A DNA stretch of 58,022 bases, taken from assembly GCA_947178165.1 (NCBI GenBank), contig CAMWXH010000007.1, positions 1-58,022 on the forward strand, written 5' to 3'. The translations under genes and the position numbers were made by a program. How positions within the stretch are numbered: the first letter of the stretch is position 1; each line of letters begins with the position of its first letter. This DNA comes from an uncultured Porphyromonadaceae bacterium. GTDB taxonomy: Bacteria; Bacteroidota; Bacteroidia; Bacteroidales; Muribaculaceae. Positions 24,503 to 33,820 of this stretch are shown piece by piece. The notes beneath the pieces are model-generated. The model was given only the letters and a program-made list of their open reading frames with translations. It did no database searches and was not told where the DNA came from.

Positions 24503-25060
24503 ATGAAAAACACAACTTCAAACTATATAAAGGGTGCCGTCCTCACGATGGCTCTGTTATTCGGTGGTTCTGCCGTAATGGCTCAAAGCAGTTTCGGGGC
24601 TCCGGGCGGAGGGGGAGGTTCATCTGCCGCAGCGCCTGGCACTGGTGGAAGCTTCCAGCCCAATGCCCCTATGGGACCTGCGAACGGAATAGGATGGAAT
24701 CCGGGCCCAGGTGGACCTGGTCCCGGATGGAACAACGGCTGGGGACCGGGATGGAATGGCTGGTATTCCAATCCTCCGGTAGTTGTGAATGTGGCTCCCA
24801 ATCCTAATCAGGGTGTGGAGAAAGTGATAGCTTGCGGGTATGATGCTCAAGGTATATGGCGAGTGTTGCCGCTGACTGTAGCATATACATACAATGGTGT
24901 GCAATATAATGTCACAGTGCTTAATGCATGGAATCCTTGGACCGACTCGTGGAACCGTGGCGTGGATCAAGCGGCATATAACACTTACTATTATCTGCGA
25001 GGAGTATATTATAATTTTTATGCTCCGCTGGCTACCGGTACTTATTACTTTAACTTGTAA
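24503..25060 (+). CDS. Secreted Gly/Pro/Trp-rich protein, function unknown
   Basis: A 185-residue exported protein. The signal peptide is about residues 1-27 (ALLFGGSAVMAQ). The mature N-terminus is low-complexity: poly-Gly/Ala, then WNPGPGGPGPGWNNGWGPGW-like repeats up to about residue 90. The C-terminal domain (about 100-185) is Tyr/Asn/Trp-rich and beta-predicted (VTVLNAWNPWTDSWNRG, YNTYYYLRGVYYNFY, GTYYFNL). No family recognised. Divergent from the sigma/barrel gene across 226 bp, so co-regulation is possible. It could be a surface or matrix protein; that is speculation. Confidence 0.6.
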   Translation: MKNTTSNYIKGAVLTMALLFGGSAVMAQSSFGAPGGGGGSSAAAPGTGGSFQPNAPMGPANGIGWNPGPGGPGPGWNNGWGPGWNGWYSNPPVVVNVAPNPNQGVEKVIACGYDAQGIWRVLPLTVAYTYNGVQYNVTVLNAWNPWTDSWNRGVDQAAYNTYYYLRGVYYNFYAPLATGTYYFNL

Positions 25061-25083
25061 CGGAAAGTGCAACCGCTCTGCGG

Positions 25084-27567
25084 TTATCCTTCCTCTCCGT
25101 TGTAGTTGTTCTCCATTGGTTCGGCGGAGTTCTGACGGTTATTGTTCTTTGGCTTCATGTTTCCAAAGGAATATTTTATTGTCAGGCTGACAGTGCGTCC
25201 GCCTCGCCAGCGTTTATTGGTCTGCACGTAATCATCGGTGATTGTGGAGCTTTTGAATTTACGCGAGTCGAAAATGTCGCGTGCGTTCAGGGAGAAAGAC
25301 CAATTGCCGGCAACTTTCCTGAGGCCTGCATCAACGCTCCAACCGCCTTGATGGGTTCCCATTGCCTCCTTATGTTCAGAAGAGTAACGGCCGGTGGCCT
25401 GGAAGGATAGTCCCCAAGGAAGTTTCACGTTAGCCATCATTCGGGCATCCCATGCAAAAGCGTTCTGACTGTCGCGTGCAAGGGTAAACGTGCGCTTGTC
25501 GGTGAACTGCTGAGGATCCGGATTATAGGCTATACCCGTATAACTCCAGGCTCCGATATGGTTATTATAGAGGTTCACGGTAGTGGTAAGGTCAAGGTAG
25601 CTTTTAAAGAAAGAGTTCTTCAGCACAATCTCTACACCGGAATTCACCTGATTGGCAACATTGACGTTTGTGGAATAAATGATTCCGTCGTACGGGTTAA
25701 GGTAGCTGATACGGTTTATCTTGTTATCAGCTGTGCGAACGTAGGCTGATACAGAGATGAGGTGCCACGTGAAACTCTTAAGGTAGTTCAGCTCAAAAGC
25801 ATTGGAGTATTGCGGCTCAAGTTCCTCGTTACCGTAAGAATAATTGGTGGGGTCTGACGTGTTGAGGAATGAATTGAGCTGGCCGCCCCATGGACGCCTG
25901 ATGCGTCGGGTGTAGTTAAGCTGAATCTCATTGTCGTAAGGCAAGGAGTAGGAGAGGTAGAGCGAAGGGAAGAGGGCAAACTTGTTTGCTTTGAAGGTAT
26001 CTGCATCCTTGCGTGAGGTCCAGTAGTCAAGGCTTTGGGAGCGAATCTGCCAAGCCTCGCCTCGTAAGCCGGCCGAGAAACTGAAGTTTTTCACTTTTCC
26101 ACCCAAAGTGAAATATAAAGCAGAAACGTTGTTCGTATAGATGAAATGATTGTATAGATTCTCAGCCACAACCATATCCTCGGGGGAAGTTCCCTGCAAG
26201 GTAGTGTTAGGTGAGTTTTCGTGACTGTAGTTCCCGTTGAATCCGGCTTCGAGTTTCAGCCAGTCGGTGAGCTGTTGCGTGTAGTCAACTTTCGCTTCCC
26301 ACGTGTTAGAATGGATTGGCATCTCCTGTTCGCGGTATTCCTTGATGGTAAGGTCGGTGGCATCATAATGCTGTTGTTCGGTGTATGAATCCCACGAAGG
26401 CCCACCCCAGAAGTTATAGGCGACCATTGCATCGATGGTATGATTATCATTCCACTTGTGTGTATAGCCCCATTCGGCATGCGCGCCACGATGATTGCTT
26501 CTTGTGCGTGATACCTCAAAGTTGGTGTTCCATAGATTTGGCACCGTAGAAAGATAATGCGTGTCGGAATGGCCCCAGCGGTGACCGAACATTCCGAAGG
26601 CATTAACATAGAAGTCATCCTTATCGGTGAGATGATAGGTGGCGCCTGCGCGGATGAAGAGGTTATTGCCATGATGCGGACTGCGCGCATCGGAATTTGT
26701 GAAAGTGCCATCGTTGAAAAGGCGCCGCATCTCGCTCCCTCCGGTGTTATGACGCATGCGGAAGCCGATGCTTGCGTATGTATCCCACTTTGAAGAATTG
26801 TAATTGATGTTGAACGATGCGTTGCCGCCACCTCTGGAGTTCCCGCTTAGTTCAGCACTCCCAAAGTATCCTCCGCGACGGTCTTTTTTAAGGATGATGT
26901 TGATGATGCCTGATGTTCCTTCGGGACTATATTTTGCAGAAGGATTGGTTATCACTTCAATGCGGTCGATGCTCTCTCCGGGAATCTGTTCGAGAATCTG
27001 AGCGCGGTTGTCGGCCGTCAATCCCGAATCCTTGCCGTTGATCCATATCGTCACCGACGAATCCCCGCGCAATGAAACCTCTCCATCTTGGTCAACCTCC
27101 ACCGATGGGATTGACTCAAGTAGCTCCGAAGCCGATTGGCCTGCGGAGGCAATGTTTGCATCTACGGAGAACACCTTCTTGTCGAGCTCGAAGCGCATCT
27201 GGCTCTTGATTCCCTCCACTACCACCTCCTGGAGCACTTTGGTATCATCAGCGAGGGTGATCTTACCCAACTTTATATCGGCGCCTGCGATTTTCACGGG
27301 ACGCTCCTGATTCACAGATCCGACGTTGGTAATCTTCACTATATAGGAACCATCCGGCACATTGGCAAGGGAGAAATTTCCCGCCTCATCAGTGGAAGCC
27401 GTTATCTGCAATGGTTTGCCGGTCTTGGCATTGAAAATTTGAACAGTGACGAAATCCATCGGCTCTCCCGATTCCTTATTCACAACAGTTCCGCTTACGT
27501 TACCCTTGGCGAAGAGAAGGGTGGGAATGGTTAACATCCCGCTTACCAAAAGATTTTTTATCTTCAT
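25084..27567 (-). CDS. TonB-dependent receptor (CarboxypepD-reg-like, OMP_b-brl_3 type)
   Basis: An 827-residue outer-membrane receptor. Signal peptide to about residue 20 (TLLFAKG). A carboxypeptidase-regulatory-like domain spans about 22-105 (GNVSGTVVNKESGEPMDFVTVQI). The plug is about 115-235 (ASELLESIPSVEVDQDGEVSLRGDSSVTIWINGK, then IDRIEVITNPSAKYSPEGTSGIINIIL). The rest is the barrel. No SusD-like partner follows, so it is not a classic polysaccharide-utilisation pair; ligand unknown. The barrel ends near FGNM with a Lys/Asn/Glu-rich tail of about 25 residues, so the C-terminus is not an aromatic barrel end. Confidence 0.88.
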   Translation of the reverse strand: MKIKNLLVSGMLTIPTLLFAKGNVSGTVVNKESGEPMDFVTVQIFNAKTGKPLQITASTDEAGNFSLANVPDGSYIVKITNVGSVNQERPVKIAGADIKLGKITLADDTKVLQEVVVEGIKSQMRFELDKKVFSVDANIASAGQSASELLESIPSVEVDQDGEVSLRGDSSVTIWINGKDSGLTADNRAQILEQIPGESIDRIEVITNPSAKYSPEGTSGIINIILKKDRRGGYFGSAELSGNSRGGGNASFNINYNSSKWDTYASIGFRMRHNTGGSEMRRLFNDGTFTNSDARSPHHGNNLFIRAGATYHLTDKDDFYVNAFGMFGHRWGHSDTHYLSTVPNLWNTNFEVSRTRSNHRGAHAEWGYTHKWNDNHTIDAMVAYNFWGGPSWDSYTEQQHYDATDLTIKEYREQEMPIHSNTWEAKVDYTQQLTDWLKLEAGFNGNYSHENSPNTTLQGTSPEDMVVAENLYNHFIYTNNVSALYFTLGGKVKNFSFSAGLRGEAWQIRSQSLDYWTSRKDADTFKANKFALFPSLYLSYSLPYDNEIQLNYTRRIRRPWGGQLNSFLNTSDPTNYSYGNEELEPQYSNAFELNYLKSFTWHLISVSAYVRTADNKINRISYLNPYDGIIYSTNVNVANQVNSGVEIVLKNSFFKSYLDLTTTVNLYNNHIGAWSYTGIAYNPDPQQFTDKRTFTLARDSQNAFAWDARMMANVKLPWGLSFQATGRYSSEHKEAMGTHQGGWSVDAGLRKVAGNWSFSLNARDIFDSRKFKSSTITDDYVQTNKRWRGGRTVSLTIKYSFGNMKPKNNNRQNSAEPMENNYNGEEG

Positions 27568-27856
27568 AATAATTCCTGTCGGGCGCGTGAGGGGAGAGGA
27601 GAACCCGGCGGCAGGTTAAGTTTATAATAAAAATGTACTGATTGAAAACTCGGCGAATATGAACACCTATTATGCGACAATGGCATAAAAGGAAAGTTTA
27701 AAAATAAGGGGAATTTTAAATAATTTTTACAATTCTATGAAAAAAAAGCCCTAATCAATACTTATTTTTAGTTTGTTTCCCGTAAAATTTTATTAAATTC
27801 GCAAAACCTAAGTTATAAACTTGAAAAAGGAAAATTATAAACAACAATAATACATT
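27568..27856. other. Divergent intergenic region, TonB receptor / OPT transporter
   Basis: 289 bp, AT-rich. A plausible plus-strand promoter for the transporter: TTTG 27772-27775, 18 nt, TAAATTCG 27794-27801 (one mismatch). No clear promoter for the receptor was recognised. Confidence 0.45.
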
Positions 27857-29824
27857 ATGAAACAGGACGAAGAAGTTTATACCACCGACACTGGTTTGCC
27901 CGAAAACGCATTTCGCGAGCTTGCGGCAGATGAGAAATATGTGCCGGTGATGCATCCTGCCCACGACCAAGAGGAGGTGACACTCTACTCCGTGTCGATG
28001 GGTTTGCTGATGGCTATCGTGTTCAGTGCGGCGGCCGCCTACCTTGGCCTTAAGGTGGGACAGGTGTTCGAGGCCGCTATCCCAATCGCTATCATTGCGG
28101 TGGGTCTCAGTGGAGCTTTGAAAAAGAAAAATTCACTCGGACAGAACGTGATCATTCAGTCGATCGGTTCTTGCTCGGGCGTGATTGTGGCAGGTGCCAT
28201 CTTCACCCTGCCGGCTCTTTACATTCTAAAGGCAAAATATCCGGAAATCACCGTTGAGTTCTATCAGATATTCCTTTCTTCCCTTTTGGGAGGCATATTG
28301 GGTATCCTTTTCTTCATACCATTCCGCAAGTATTTCGTTAAAGACATGCACGGCAAGTATCCCTTCCCCGAAGCCACGGCTACCACTCAGGTGCTCGTTT
28401 CGGGTCAGGCATCAGCCAAGTCTGGCGATAGCGGACAGGCCAAGACCCTTATCATAGCATCGCTTATCGGCGGTATCTATGATTACATCGTTGCAACCTT
28501 CGGATGGTGGGCTGAGACCATTCAGACCACAGCCGCTTCCTGGGGACAGACAATAGCGGAGAAAACGAAAGTGGTTCTCTCCTGCAACACCGGTGCCGCA
28601 CTTCTCGGTCTCGGTTATATTGTCGGCCTCAAATATGCATTCGTGATCTTTGCCGGATCTGTATTTGTATGGTGGGTTGTCATTCCTTTGCTCGGCACCT
28701 ACGGCACTCCCGAATTTCAGGCAATGGCTCCCGATGCGCTCTTCGCGGAATATGCACGTAAGATGGGTATCGGAGGTATAGCCATGGCCGGAGTGATCGG
28801 CATTGTCAAGTCGTGGCCTATCATCTGCCAGGCTGTGGGCTTGGCCGGACGTGAATTTAAGGGAGGGGCTAAGGCCGCTACTGAAATGCGCTGGCAGCTC
28901 GACATATCAATGAAGCAGGTTGTGTTCTTCATCCTCATAGCATTGGTTGCGGTGTTCCTCTTCTTCTGGTTTGGCGTGATTCACACATTCTGGCAGGCGG
29001 CCGTAGCATGGCTTGTTGTCACCATCATCGCTTTCCTCTTTACCACAGTTGCCGCCAATGCAATCGCTATCGTAGGTAGCAACCCTGTATCGGGAATGAC
29101 CCTTATGACGCTGATCATCGCCTCTGCTATTTTTGTAGGTATAGGCCTTAAAGGTCAGCAAGGTATTGTTGCATCAATGGTTATCGGAGGCGTGGTGTGT
29201 ACAGCCCTCTCTATGGCCGGCGGTTTTGTAACCGACCTTAAGATTGGTTACTGGCTCGGCTCAACTCCCAAGAAGCAGGAGACATGGAAATTCCTCGGCA
29301 CATTGGTATCGGCCGCGACCGTTGGCGGTGTAATAATCGTGCTTAATAAAGTGTATGGATTCACCGGCGACAATGCCTTGGTTGCACCTCAGGCTAATGC
29401 AATGGCCGGTGTGATAGAACCGCTTATGATGGGTGGCGAGACTCCTTGGATTCTTTATATGACGGGCGCAATTCTCGCCCTACTGCTCAACTGGCTTGGT
29501 GTTCCGGCCTTGGCATTCTGTCTCGGTATGTTCATTCCGTTGTCGCTTAACACACCGATGCTTGTGGGCGGTGCAGTATCTTATTTTGTAGGCAATTCTT
29601 CAAAAGATAAGAAAACCAACGATGCGCGTCGCGATCGCGGAACGCTCATCTCCTCCGGTTTGATTGCCGGCGGTGCCCTATTCGGGGTATTTGCCGCCAT
29701 CACCCGCTTTGCAGGATATGAATATCAGAATCCCCTTGGCGGAGGCACGACCCAGATCCTGGGTTGCGTGGCTTACGCCCTCCTCATCTGCTACCTGATG
29801 TGGGATAGCAAGAGAGCGAAGTAA
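27857..29824 (+). CDS. OPT-family oligopeptide transporter
   Basis: A 655-residue polytopic membrane protein with about 14-16 hydrophobic helices. Family blocks: AAAAYLGLKVGQVFEAAIPIAI, NVIIQSIGSCSGVIVAGAIFTLPALYI, KYPFPEATATTQVL (typical OPT motif) and AFCLGMFIPLSLNTPMLVGGAVSYFV. OPT proteins import peptides or metal complexes with a cation; the substrate here is unknown. Monocistronic, ending in a strong terminator. Confidence 0.92.
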   Translation: MKQDEEVYTTDTGLPENAFRELAADEKYVPVMHPAHDQEEVTLYSVSMGLLMAIVFSAAAAYLGLKVGQVFEAAIPIAIIAVGLSGALKKKNSLGQNVIIQSIGSCSGVIVAGAIFTLPALYILKAKYPEITVEFYQIFLSSLLGGILGILFFIPFRKYFVKDMHGKYPFPEATATTQVLVSGQASAKSGDSGQAKTLIIASLIGGIYDYIVATFGWWAETIQTTAASWGQTIAEKTKVVLSCNTGAALLGLGYIVGLKYAFVIFAGSVFVWWVVIPLLGTYGTPEFQAMAPDALFAEYARKMGIGGIAMAGVIGIVKSWPIICQAVGLAGREFKGGAKAATEMRWQLDISMKQVVFFILIALVAVFLFFWFGVIHTFWQAAVAWLVVTIIAFLFTTVAANAIAIVGSNPVSGMTLMTLIIASAIFVGIGLKGQQGIVASMVIGGVVCTALSMAGGFVTDLKIGYWLGSTPKKQETWKFLGTLVSAATVGGVIIVLNKVYGFTGDNALVAPQANAMAGVIEPLMMGGETPWILYMTGAILALLLNWLGVPALAFCLGMFIPLSLNTPMLVGGAVSYFVGNSSKDKKTNDARRDRGTLISSGLIAGGALFGVFAAITRFAGYEYQNPLGGGTTQILGCVAYALLICYLMWDSKRAK

Positions 29825-29856
29825 GAAGAATAAATTCAAATTAACATATTAATTTA

Positions 29857-29895
29857 AAGGCGCATCGGAGGGTAAAATCCTCGGATGCGCCTTTA
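29857..29895. terminator. Bidirectional terminator between convergent genes
   Basis: AAAGGCGCATCGGAGG pairs with CCTCGGATGCGCCTTT except for one interior GG/CG position, loop GTAAAAT. It can serve both the transporter and the convergent ATPase gene. Confidence 0.8.
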
Positions 29896-29919
29896 AAGCA
29901 TTACATGTCAGGTATGGGA

Positions 29920-31482
29920 TTATTTCCTCTTTACCACCCATTCATCAATTCTTCGTTTTTCTGATGAATAGTTTATGCCTATTTCGATTATAGTTCGGGA
30001 ATCGACACTCCAGGGGAGGGCGTATTCCTTCTCTTCAATCTGGCGGAGGGCTTCCTCTGCCGAGCGGTTGTATTTCAATTCCATAATATAGACGAAGTCG
30101 GAGGTACGTAATAGGATATCTATGCGACCGTCTGAATTTCTTACTTCCGCGTCGGCATGCATACCTACTAAAGAGAATATCAGAAGCATTGCATTCTGAA
30201 CATTCCGCTCTTCATCAAATTTCAAGTCATGTCCAAAACCGGCAAAGAGCGACTGCAAGCGGGTCATAAAATCATTAACCTTTCCTTCTCTTATTTCCAT
30301 GACAAGGTTGAAGATAAAAGGAGCAACCTTTGACTGAGATAAAGATGAATAGTAGGGGAGAAGATATTCAAAGAATCCTTTTTTTACCTCCATATTTGGA
30401 AGGCCAAGATGATAAAGAGAAAACTGTTCGTTATATTTTTTAATTGTGAGATAACCTGTTTGATACAGTAATGCCTCTAAAGAGATATTTTCAATATCCA
30501 GGCCTTCGAGAGTGAATCGGTCACAGATAATATGCATCACTTCCTCCAAATCAGCATCCGTTCGTTTCAACTGTTCCGCCAAAAGGGTTGGCGTGCCGGA
30601 AGAAATCCAGTAATTGCTGTATTTCCTTTTGGCAAACACTTGAAGAAGAGAGAACGGATTGTATATATCAGGACACTCTTCAGAGAAGTGATAACCATCG
30701 TAGTTCCGCTTTAATTCCGCAATCTCCTGAGCTTCAGTACGCTGATATTTCTTAGACAATTCGCAGATTCCCTCGTTGAAATTATCAAGTAATTCCTCTT
30801 CCGTAATGCCACAGATAGCGGCGAAATCTTCGTCAAAAGAGATATCGCTGAGATTGTTCAGGTCTGAGAATATGCTTAGTTTGCCAAATCGAGTCACTCC
30901 TGTAAGGAATACCAGCCTAATATAATCGGCTGAACTTTTGAAATTGGAGTAGATGGAGGCAAGGGCATTCCTATATAATTCAAACTGCTCAGGGTTATTG
31001 ATATTATTAACCAATGGCTTGTCATATTCATCCACTAATATAATGACCCCTTTGCCCGTTCGTTGAAATGCAGTTCTTATTATGGTTGCAAGCCTTTGGG
31101 CGAGTGTAGAATCCTTGACATCCACTTCATAAATTTCTTCCCATTCGCGCAGCTGACGGCCGAGGACATCATTCAGTTCGTCAGGCTTCGTGTATTTACT
31201 TGTATTCAAGTCAATATAAAGAACAGGATACGGTTCCCACTCCCATTCCATTGTATCTGCATATAGGCCCTTGAACAGTTCCCTTTCCCCCTTAAAGAAA
31301 GATTTGAGGGTGGAAAGAAAAAGCGACTTCCCGAAACGGCGAGGACGCCCCAAGAAGTAATATTGACTGCCGGTTACAACTTTTTCAATAAAACGCGTTT
31401 TATCTACATAAAGGAATTCCCCTTTGCGTAATACTTCAAACGACTGTTGGCCGATCGGATATTTTATCTTCTTGCTTACCAT
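29920..31482 (-). CDS. AAA-ATPase-like / PD-(D/E)XK (DUF1703) family protein
   Basis: A 520-residue protein of a family abundant and multi-copy in Bacteroidales. The N-terminal AAA-ATPase-like domain starts KYPIGQQSFEVLRKGEFLYVDKT. Walker A is GRPRRFGKS (about 45-53) and Walker B is GVIILVDEYDKPL (about 155-167). The C-terminal nuclease-like fold has GRIDILLRTSDFVYIMELKYN, supplying the D...ExK signature (about 455-475). Function undefined; nuclease or mobile-element-associated roles have been proposed for the family. It has normal length, so it appears intact. Confidence 0.88.
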   Translation of the reverse strand: MVSKKIKYPIGQQSFEVLRKGEFLYVDKTRFIEKVVTGSQYYFLGRPRRFGKSLFLSTLKSFFKGERELFKGLYADTMEWEWEPYPVLYIDLNTSKYTKPDELNDVLGRQLREWEEIYEVDVKDSTLAQRLATIIRTAFQRTGKGVIILVDEYDKPLVNNINNPEQFELYRNALASIYSNFKSSADYIRLVFLTGVTRFGKLSIFSDLNNLSDISFDEDFAAICGITEEELLDNFNEGICELSKKYQRTEAQEIAELKRNYDGYHFSEECPDIYNPFSLLQVFAKRKYSNYWISSGTPTLLAEQLKRTDADLEEVMHIICDRFTLEGLDIENISLEALLYQTGYLTIKKYNEQFSLYHLGLPNMEVKKGFFEYLLPYYSSLSQSKVAPFIFNLVMEIREGKVNDFMTRLQSLFAGFGHDLKFDEERNVQNAMLLIFSLVGMHADAEVRNSDGRIDILLRTSDFVYIMELKYNRSAEEALRQIEEKEYALPWSVDSRTIIEIGINYSSEKRRIDEWVVKRK

Positions 31483-31631
31483 TCTTTCAGATACTATCTT
31501 TAAATATAATTGGCAGTTTATGCAAAGATAGTCAATTTTTGAATGTATGACAACAAGGGGGCGGAGATTTAAGATATTTGTGAAAAAATAAGGGAGAAAT
31601 CGAGCGTAAAGAGCGATTGATTAAGGAATTA

Positions 31632-31663
31632 TTTCCGTAATTGGAGATAAATGCTTAACTTTG
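31632..31663 (+). promoter_or_regulatory. Promoter of fabD-asd
   Basis: TTTC (31632-31635, one mismatch), 20 nt, TAACTTTG (31656-31663). It predicts a leader of about 105 nt before fabD. Confidence 0.6.
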
Positions 31664-31775
31664 CAGACAATTAGATGAGGAGAATTGATTTTCTCTTTCC
31701 ATTAAATAAAAGATAAGAACAACTTCCTTTTAACGATCGTAAATTAGTTTACACAACTTCAATAGGTAAAAAAGT

Positions 31776-32654
31776 ATGAAAGCTTACGTTTTTCCCGGTC
31801 AGGGCGCTCAGTTCGTTGGAATGGGCAAGGACCTCTACGACAACAATGCTGAAGCAAAAGAACTTTTTGAGAAAGCCAATGATATCCTCGGTTTCCGAAT
31901 CACCGACCTTATGTTTAACGGCACAGAGGAGGATCTGAAGCAGACAAAGGTGACTCAGCCTGCCATTTTCCTTCATAGCGTTCTTCTTGCCAAGAGCCTT
32001 GGCGATGATTTCAAGCCTGATATGGTTGCCGGTCATTCTCTGGGTGAGTTCTCAGCTCTTGTTGCCGCCGGAGCCCTCAGTTTCGAGGATGGCCTGAAGC
32101 TCGTATCCAAGCGCGCTCACGCAATGCAGAAGGCTTGCGAGGCTCAGCCCTCTACAATGGCGGCTGTGCTTGCACTCCCTGATGAGAAGGTTGAAGAACT
32201 TTGTGCGGAAGTTGATGATGTAGTAGCTCCTGCCAACTATAACTGTCCGGGTCAGGTTGTCATTTCCGGTACGGTTCCGGGTATCGATGCCGCCTGCGAA
32301 AAGATGCTTGCCGCAGGCGCTAAACGAGCTCTCAAGCTTAAAGTGGGTGGAGCCTTCCACAGCCCCCTTATGCAGCCGGCTCACGATGAACTTGCCGCCG
32401 CAATCGAGACTGTAGAGTTCAAGACACCGGTTTGCCCCGTATATCAGAATGTGGATGGCAAGCCTCATACCGACCCCGAAGAGATCAAGGCTAATCTTGT
32501 GAAGCAGCTCACCGCCCCTGTGCGTTGGACTTACGATGTGGAAGCCATGATTGCCGACGGTGCAACTGAATTTGTTGAACTGGGCCCCGGCTCCGTGCTT
32601 CAAGGTCTTGTAAAGAAGATTAACCGCGGTGTCGAGACCAGCGGAATGCAATAA
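31776..32654 (+). CDS. fabD: Malonyl-CoA:ACP transacylase
   Basis: A 292-residue FabD. PGQGAQ oxyanion segment at 7-12, nucleophile Ser88 in GHSLGE, catalytic His195 in GAFHSPLM. It moves the malonyl group from CoA to acyl carrier protein, supplying extender units for fatty-acid synthesis in the cytoplasm. The length is that of the family. Followed after 24 bp by asd, likely co-transcribed although the pathways differ. Confidence 0.95.
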   Translation: MKAYVFPGQGAQFVGMGKDLYDNNAEAKELFEKANDILGFRITDLMFNGTEEDLKQTKVTQPAIFLHSVLLAKSLGDDFKPDMVAGHSLGEFSALVAAGALSFEDGLKLVSKRAHAMQKACEAQPSTMAAVLALPDEKVEELCAEVDDVVAPANYNCPGQVVISGTVPGIDAACEKMLAAGAKRALKLKVGGAFHSPLMQPAHDELAAAIETVEFKTPVCPVYQNVDGKPHTDPEEIKANLVKQLTAPVRWTYDVEAMIADGATEFVELGPGSVLQGLVKKINRGVETSGMQ

Positions 32655-32678
32655 CAGAAAATAATTAATAATTACCCT

Positions 32679-33698
32679 ATGAATATAGCTATTGTAGGCG
32701 CCAGCGGCGCAGTAGGACAAGAGTTCCTCAGAGTGCTCGATGAGCAGAACTTTCCAATCGACAACCTCCGTCTATTCGGCTCCAAAAGGAGTGCGGGTGA
32801 GACACGCTCTTTCAGGGGCAAGGAGATAGTGATAGAGGAATTGACGCGCGACTCCGATTTTTCCGGCGTGGATATTGCATTCACATCTGCCGGAGCAGGA
32901 ACATCAAAGGAGTATGCAGATGTGATCACTAAGCACGGCACGTTGATGATCGACAACAGTTCTGCTTTCCGCATGGATGAAGATGTTCCCTTGGTAGTGC
33001 CTGAGGTGAACGCTGCCGATGCCCTTGAACGCCCACGCAATATCATAGGAAATCCTAACTGCACCACCATTCAGATGGTGGTTGCCTTGAAGCCTATCGA
33101 CGACCTATCTCATATAAAACGGGTGAGGGTGGCCACTTATCAGGCGGCCAGCGGTGCCGGAGCGGCGGCGATGGATGAGTTGCGCAACCAATATGTGCAG
33201 CTTGCCAACGGGGAGGAACCCACTGTTGAAAAATTCAAGCATCAGCTTGCCTACAATGTGATTCCCCATGTTGATGTCTTCACCGATAACGATTACACAA
33301 AGGAGGAGATGAAGATGTTCAACGAGACCCGCAAGATAATGCATTCCGATATCCGCGTCTCTGCGACATGTGTGAGGGTGCCAGTTTTGCGTGCCCACAG
33401 CGAGGCAGTCTGGGTAGAAACAGAAAAACCGTTAACGATCGAAGCCGTTTCAGAGGCCTTTGAGAAAGCTCCGGGTCTGATTGTATGCGAAGAGAAGGAA
33501 GGTGAGAAATTCTATCCTATGCCCTTGCATATAGCTGATAAGGATCCTGTTTATGTAGGGCGTCTGCGCAAAGATTTGTGCGATGAAAACGGCCTGTCGT
33601 TCTGGGTTGTCGGCGATCAGATCAAGAAAGGGGCAGCGTTGAATGCCGTGCAGATTGCACAATGGCTTCTTGAGAATGACCCTAAGTTCAAGAAATGA
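32679..33698 (+). CDS. asd: Aspartate-semialdehyde dehydrogenase
   Basis: A 339-residue enzyme. N-terminal NADP-binding [10 protein letters not shown] (7-16), phosphate/substrate loop FTSAGAGTS, catalytic Cys128 in GNPNCTT, and His240 in [12 protein letters not shown]. It reduces aspartyl-phosphate to aspartate semialdehyde for lysine/diaminopimelate, threonine and methionine synthesis. Second gene of the fabD unit, closed by the terminator at 33761-33800. Confidence 0.95.
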   Translation: MNIAIVGASGAVGQEFLRVLDEQNFPIDNLRLFGSKRSAGETRSFRGKEIVIEELTRDSDFSGVDIAFTSAGAGTSKEYADVITKHGTLMIDNSSAFRMDEDVPLVVPEVNAADALERPRNIIGNPNCTTIQMVVALKPIDDLSHIKRVRVATYQAASGAGAAAMDELRNQYVQLANGEEPTVEKFKHQLAYNVIPHVDVFTDNDYTKEEMKMFNETRKIMHSDIRVSATCVRVPVLRAHSEAVWVETEKPLTIEAVSEAFEKAPGLIVCEEKEGEKFYPMPLHIADKDPVYVGRLRKDLCDENGLSFWVVGDQIKKGAALNAVQIAQWLLENDPKFKK

Positions 33699-33760
33699 TC
33701 CTGCTTAATTGTAGCATTGTGAGGTGACGTTGTTGATAAGAATTCCACCAATAACGTAAA

Positions 33761-33800
33761 AAGAGAGAGGGAACCTTTATTATAGGGCTTCCTCTCTCTT
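33761..33800. terminator. Bidirectional terminator between asd and the PurF-like gene
   Basis: AAGAGAGAGGGAA pairs with TTCCTCTCTCTT in one long stem around a small AT-rich loop. Flanked by A-rich and T-rich runs, so it fits both strands. Confidence 0.75.
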
Positions 33801-33820
33801 GTTTCGGATGATTTAATAAA

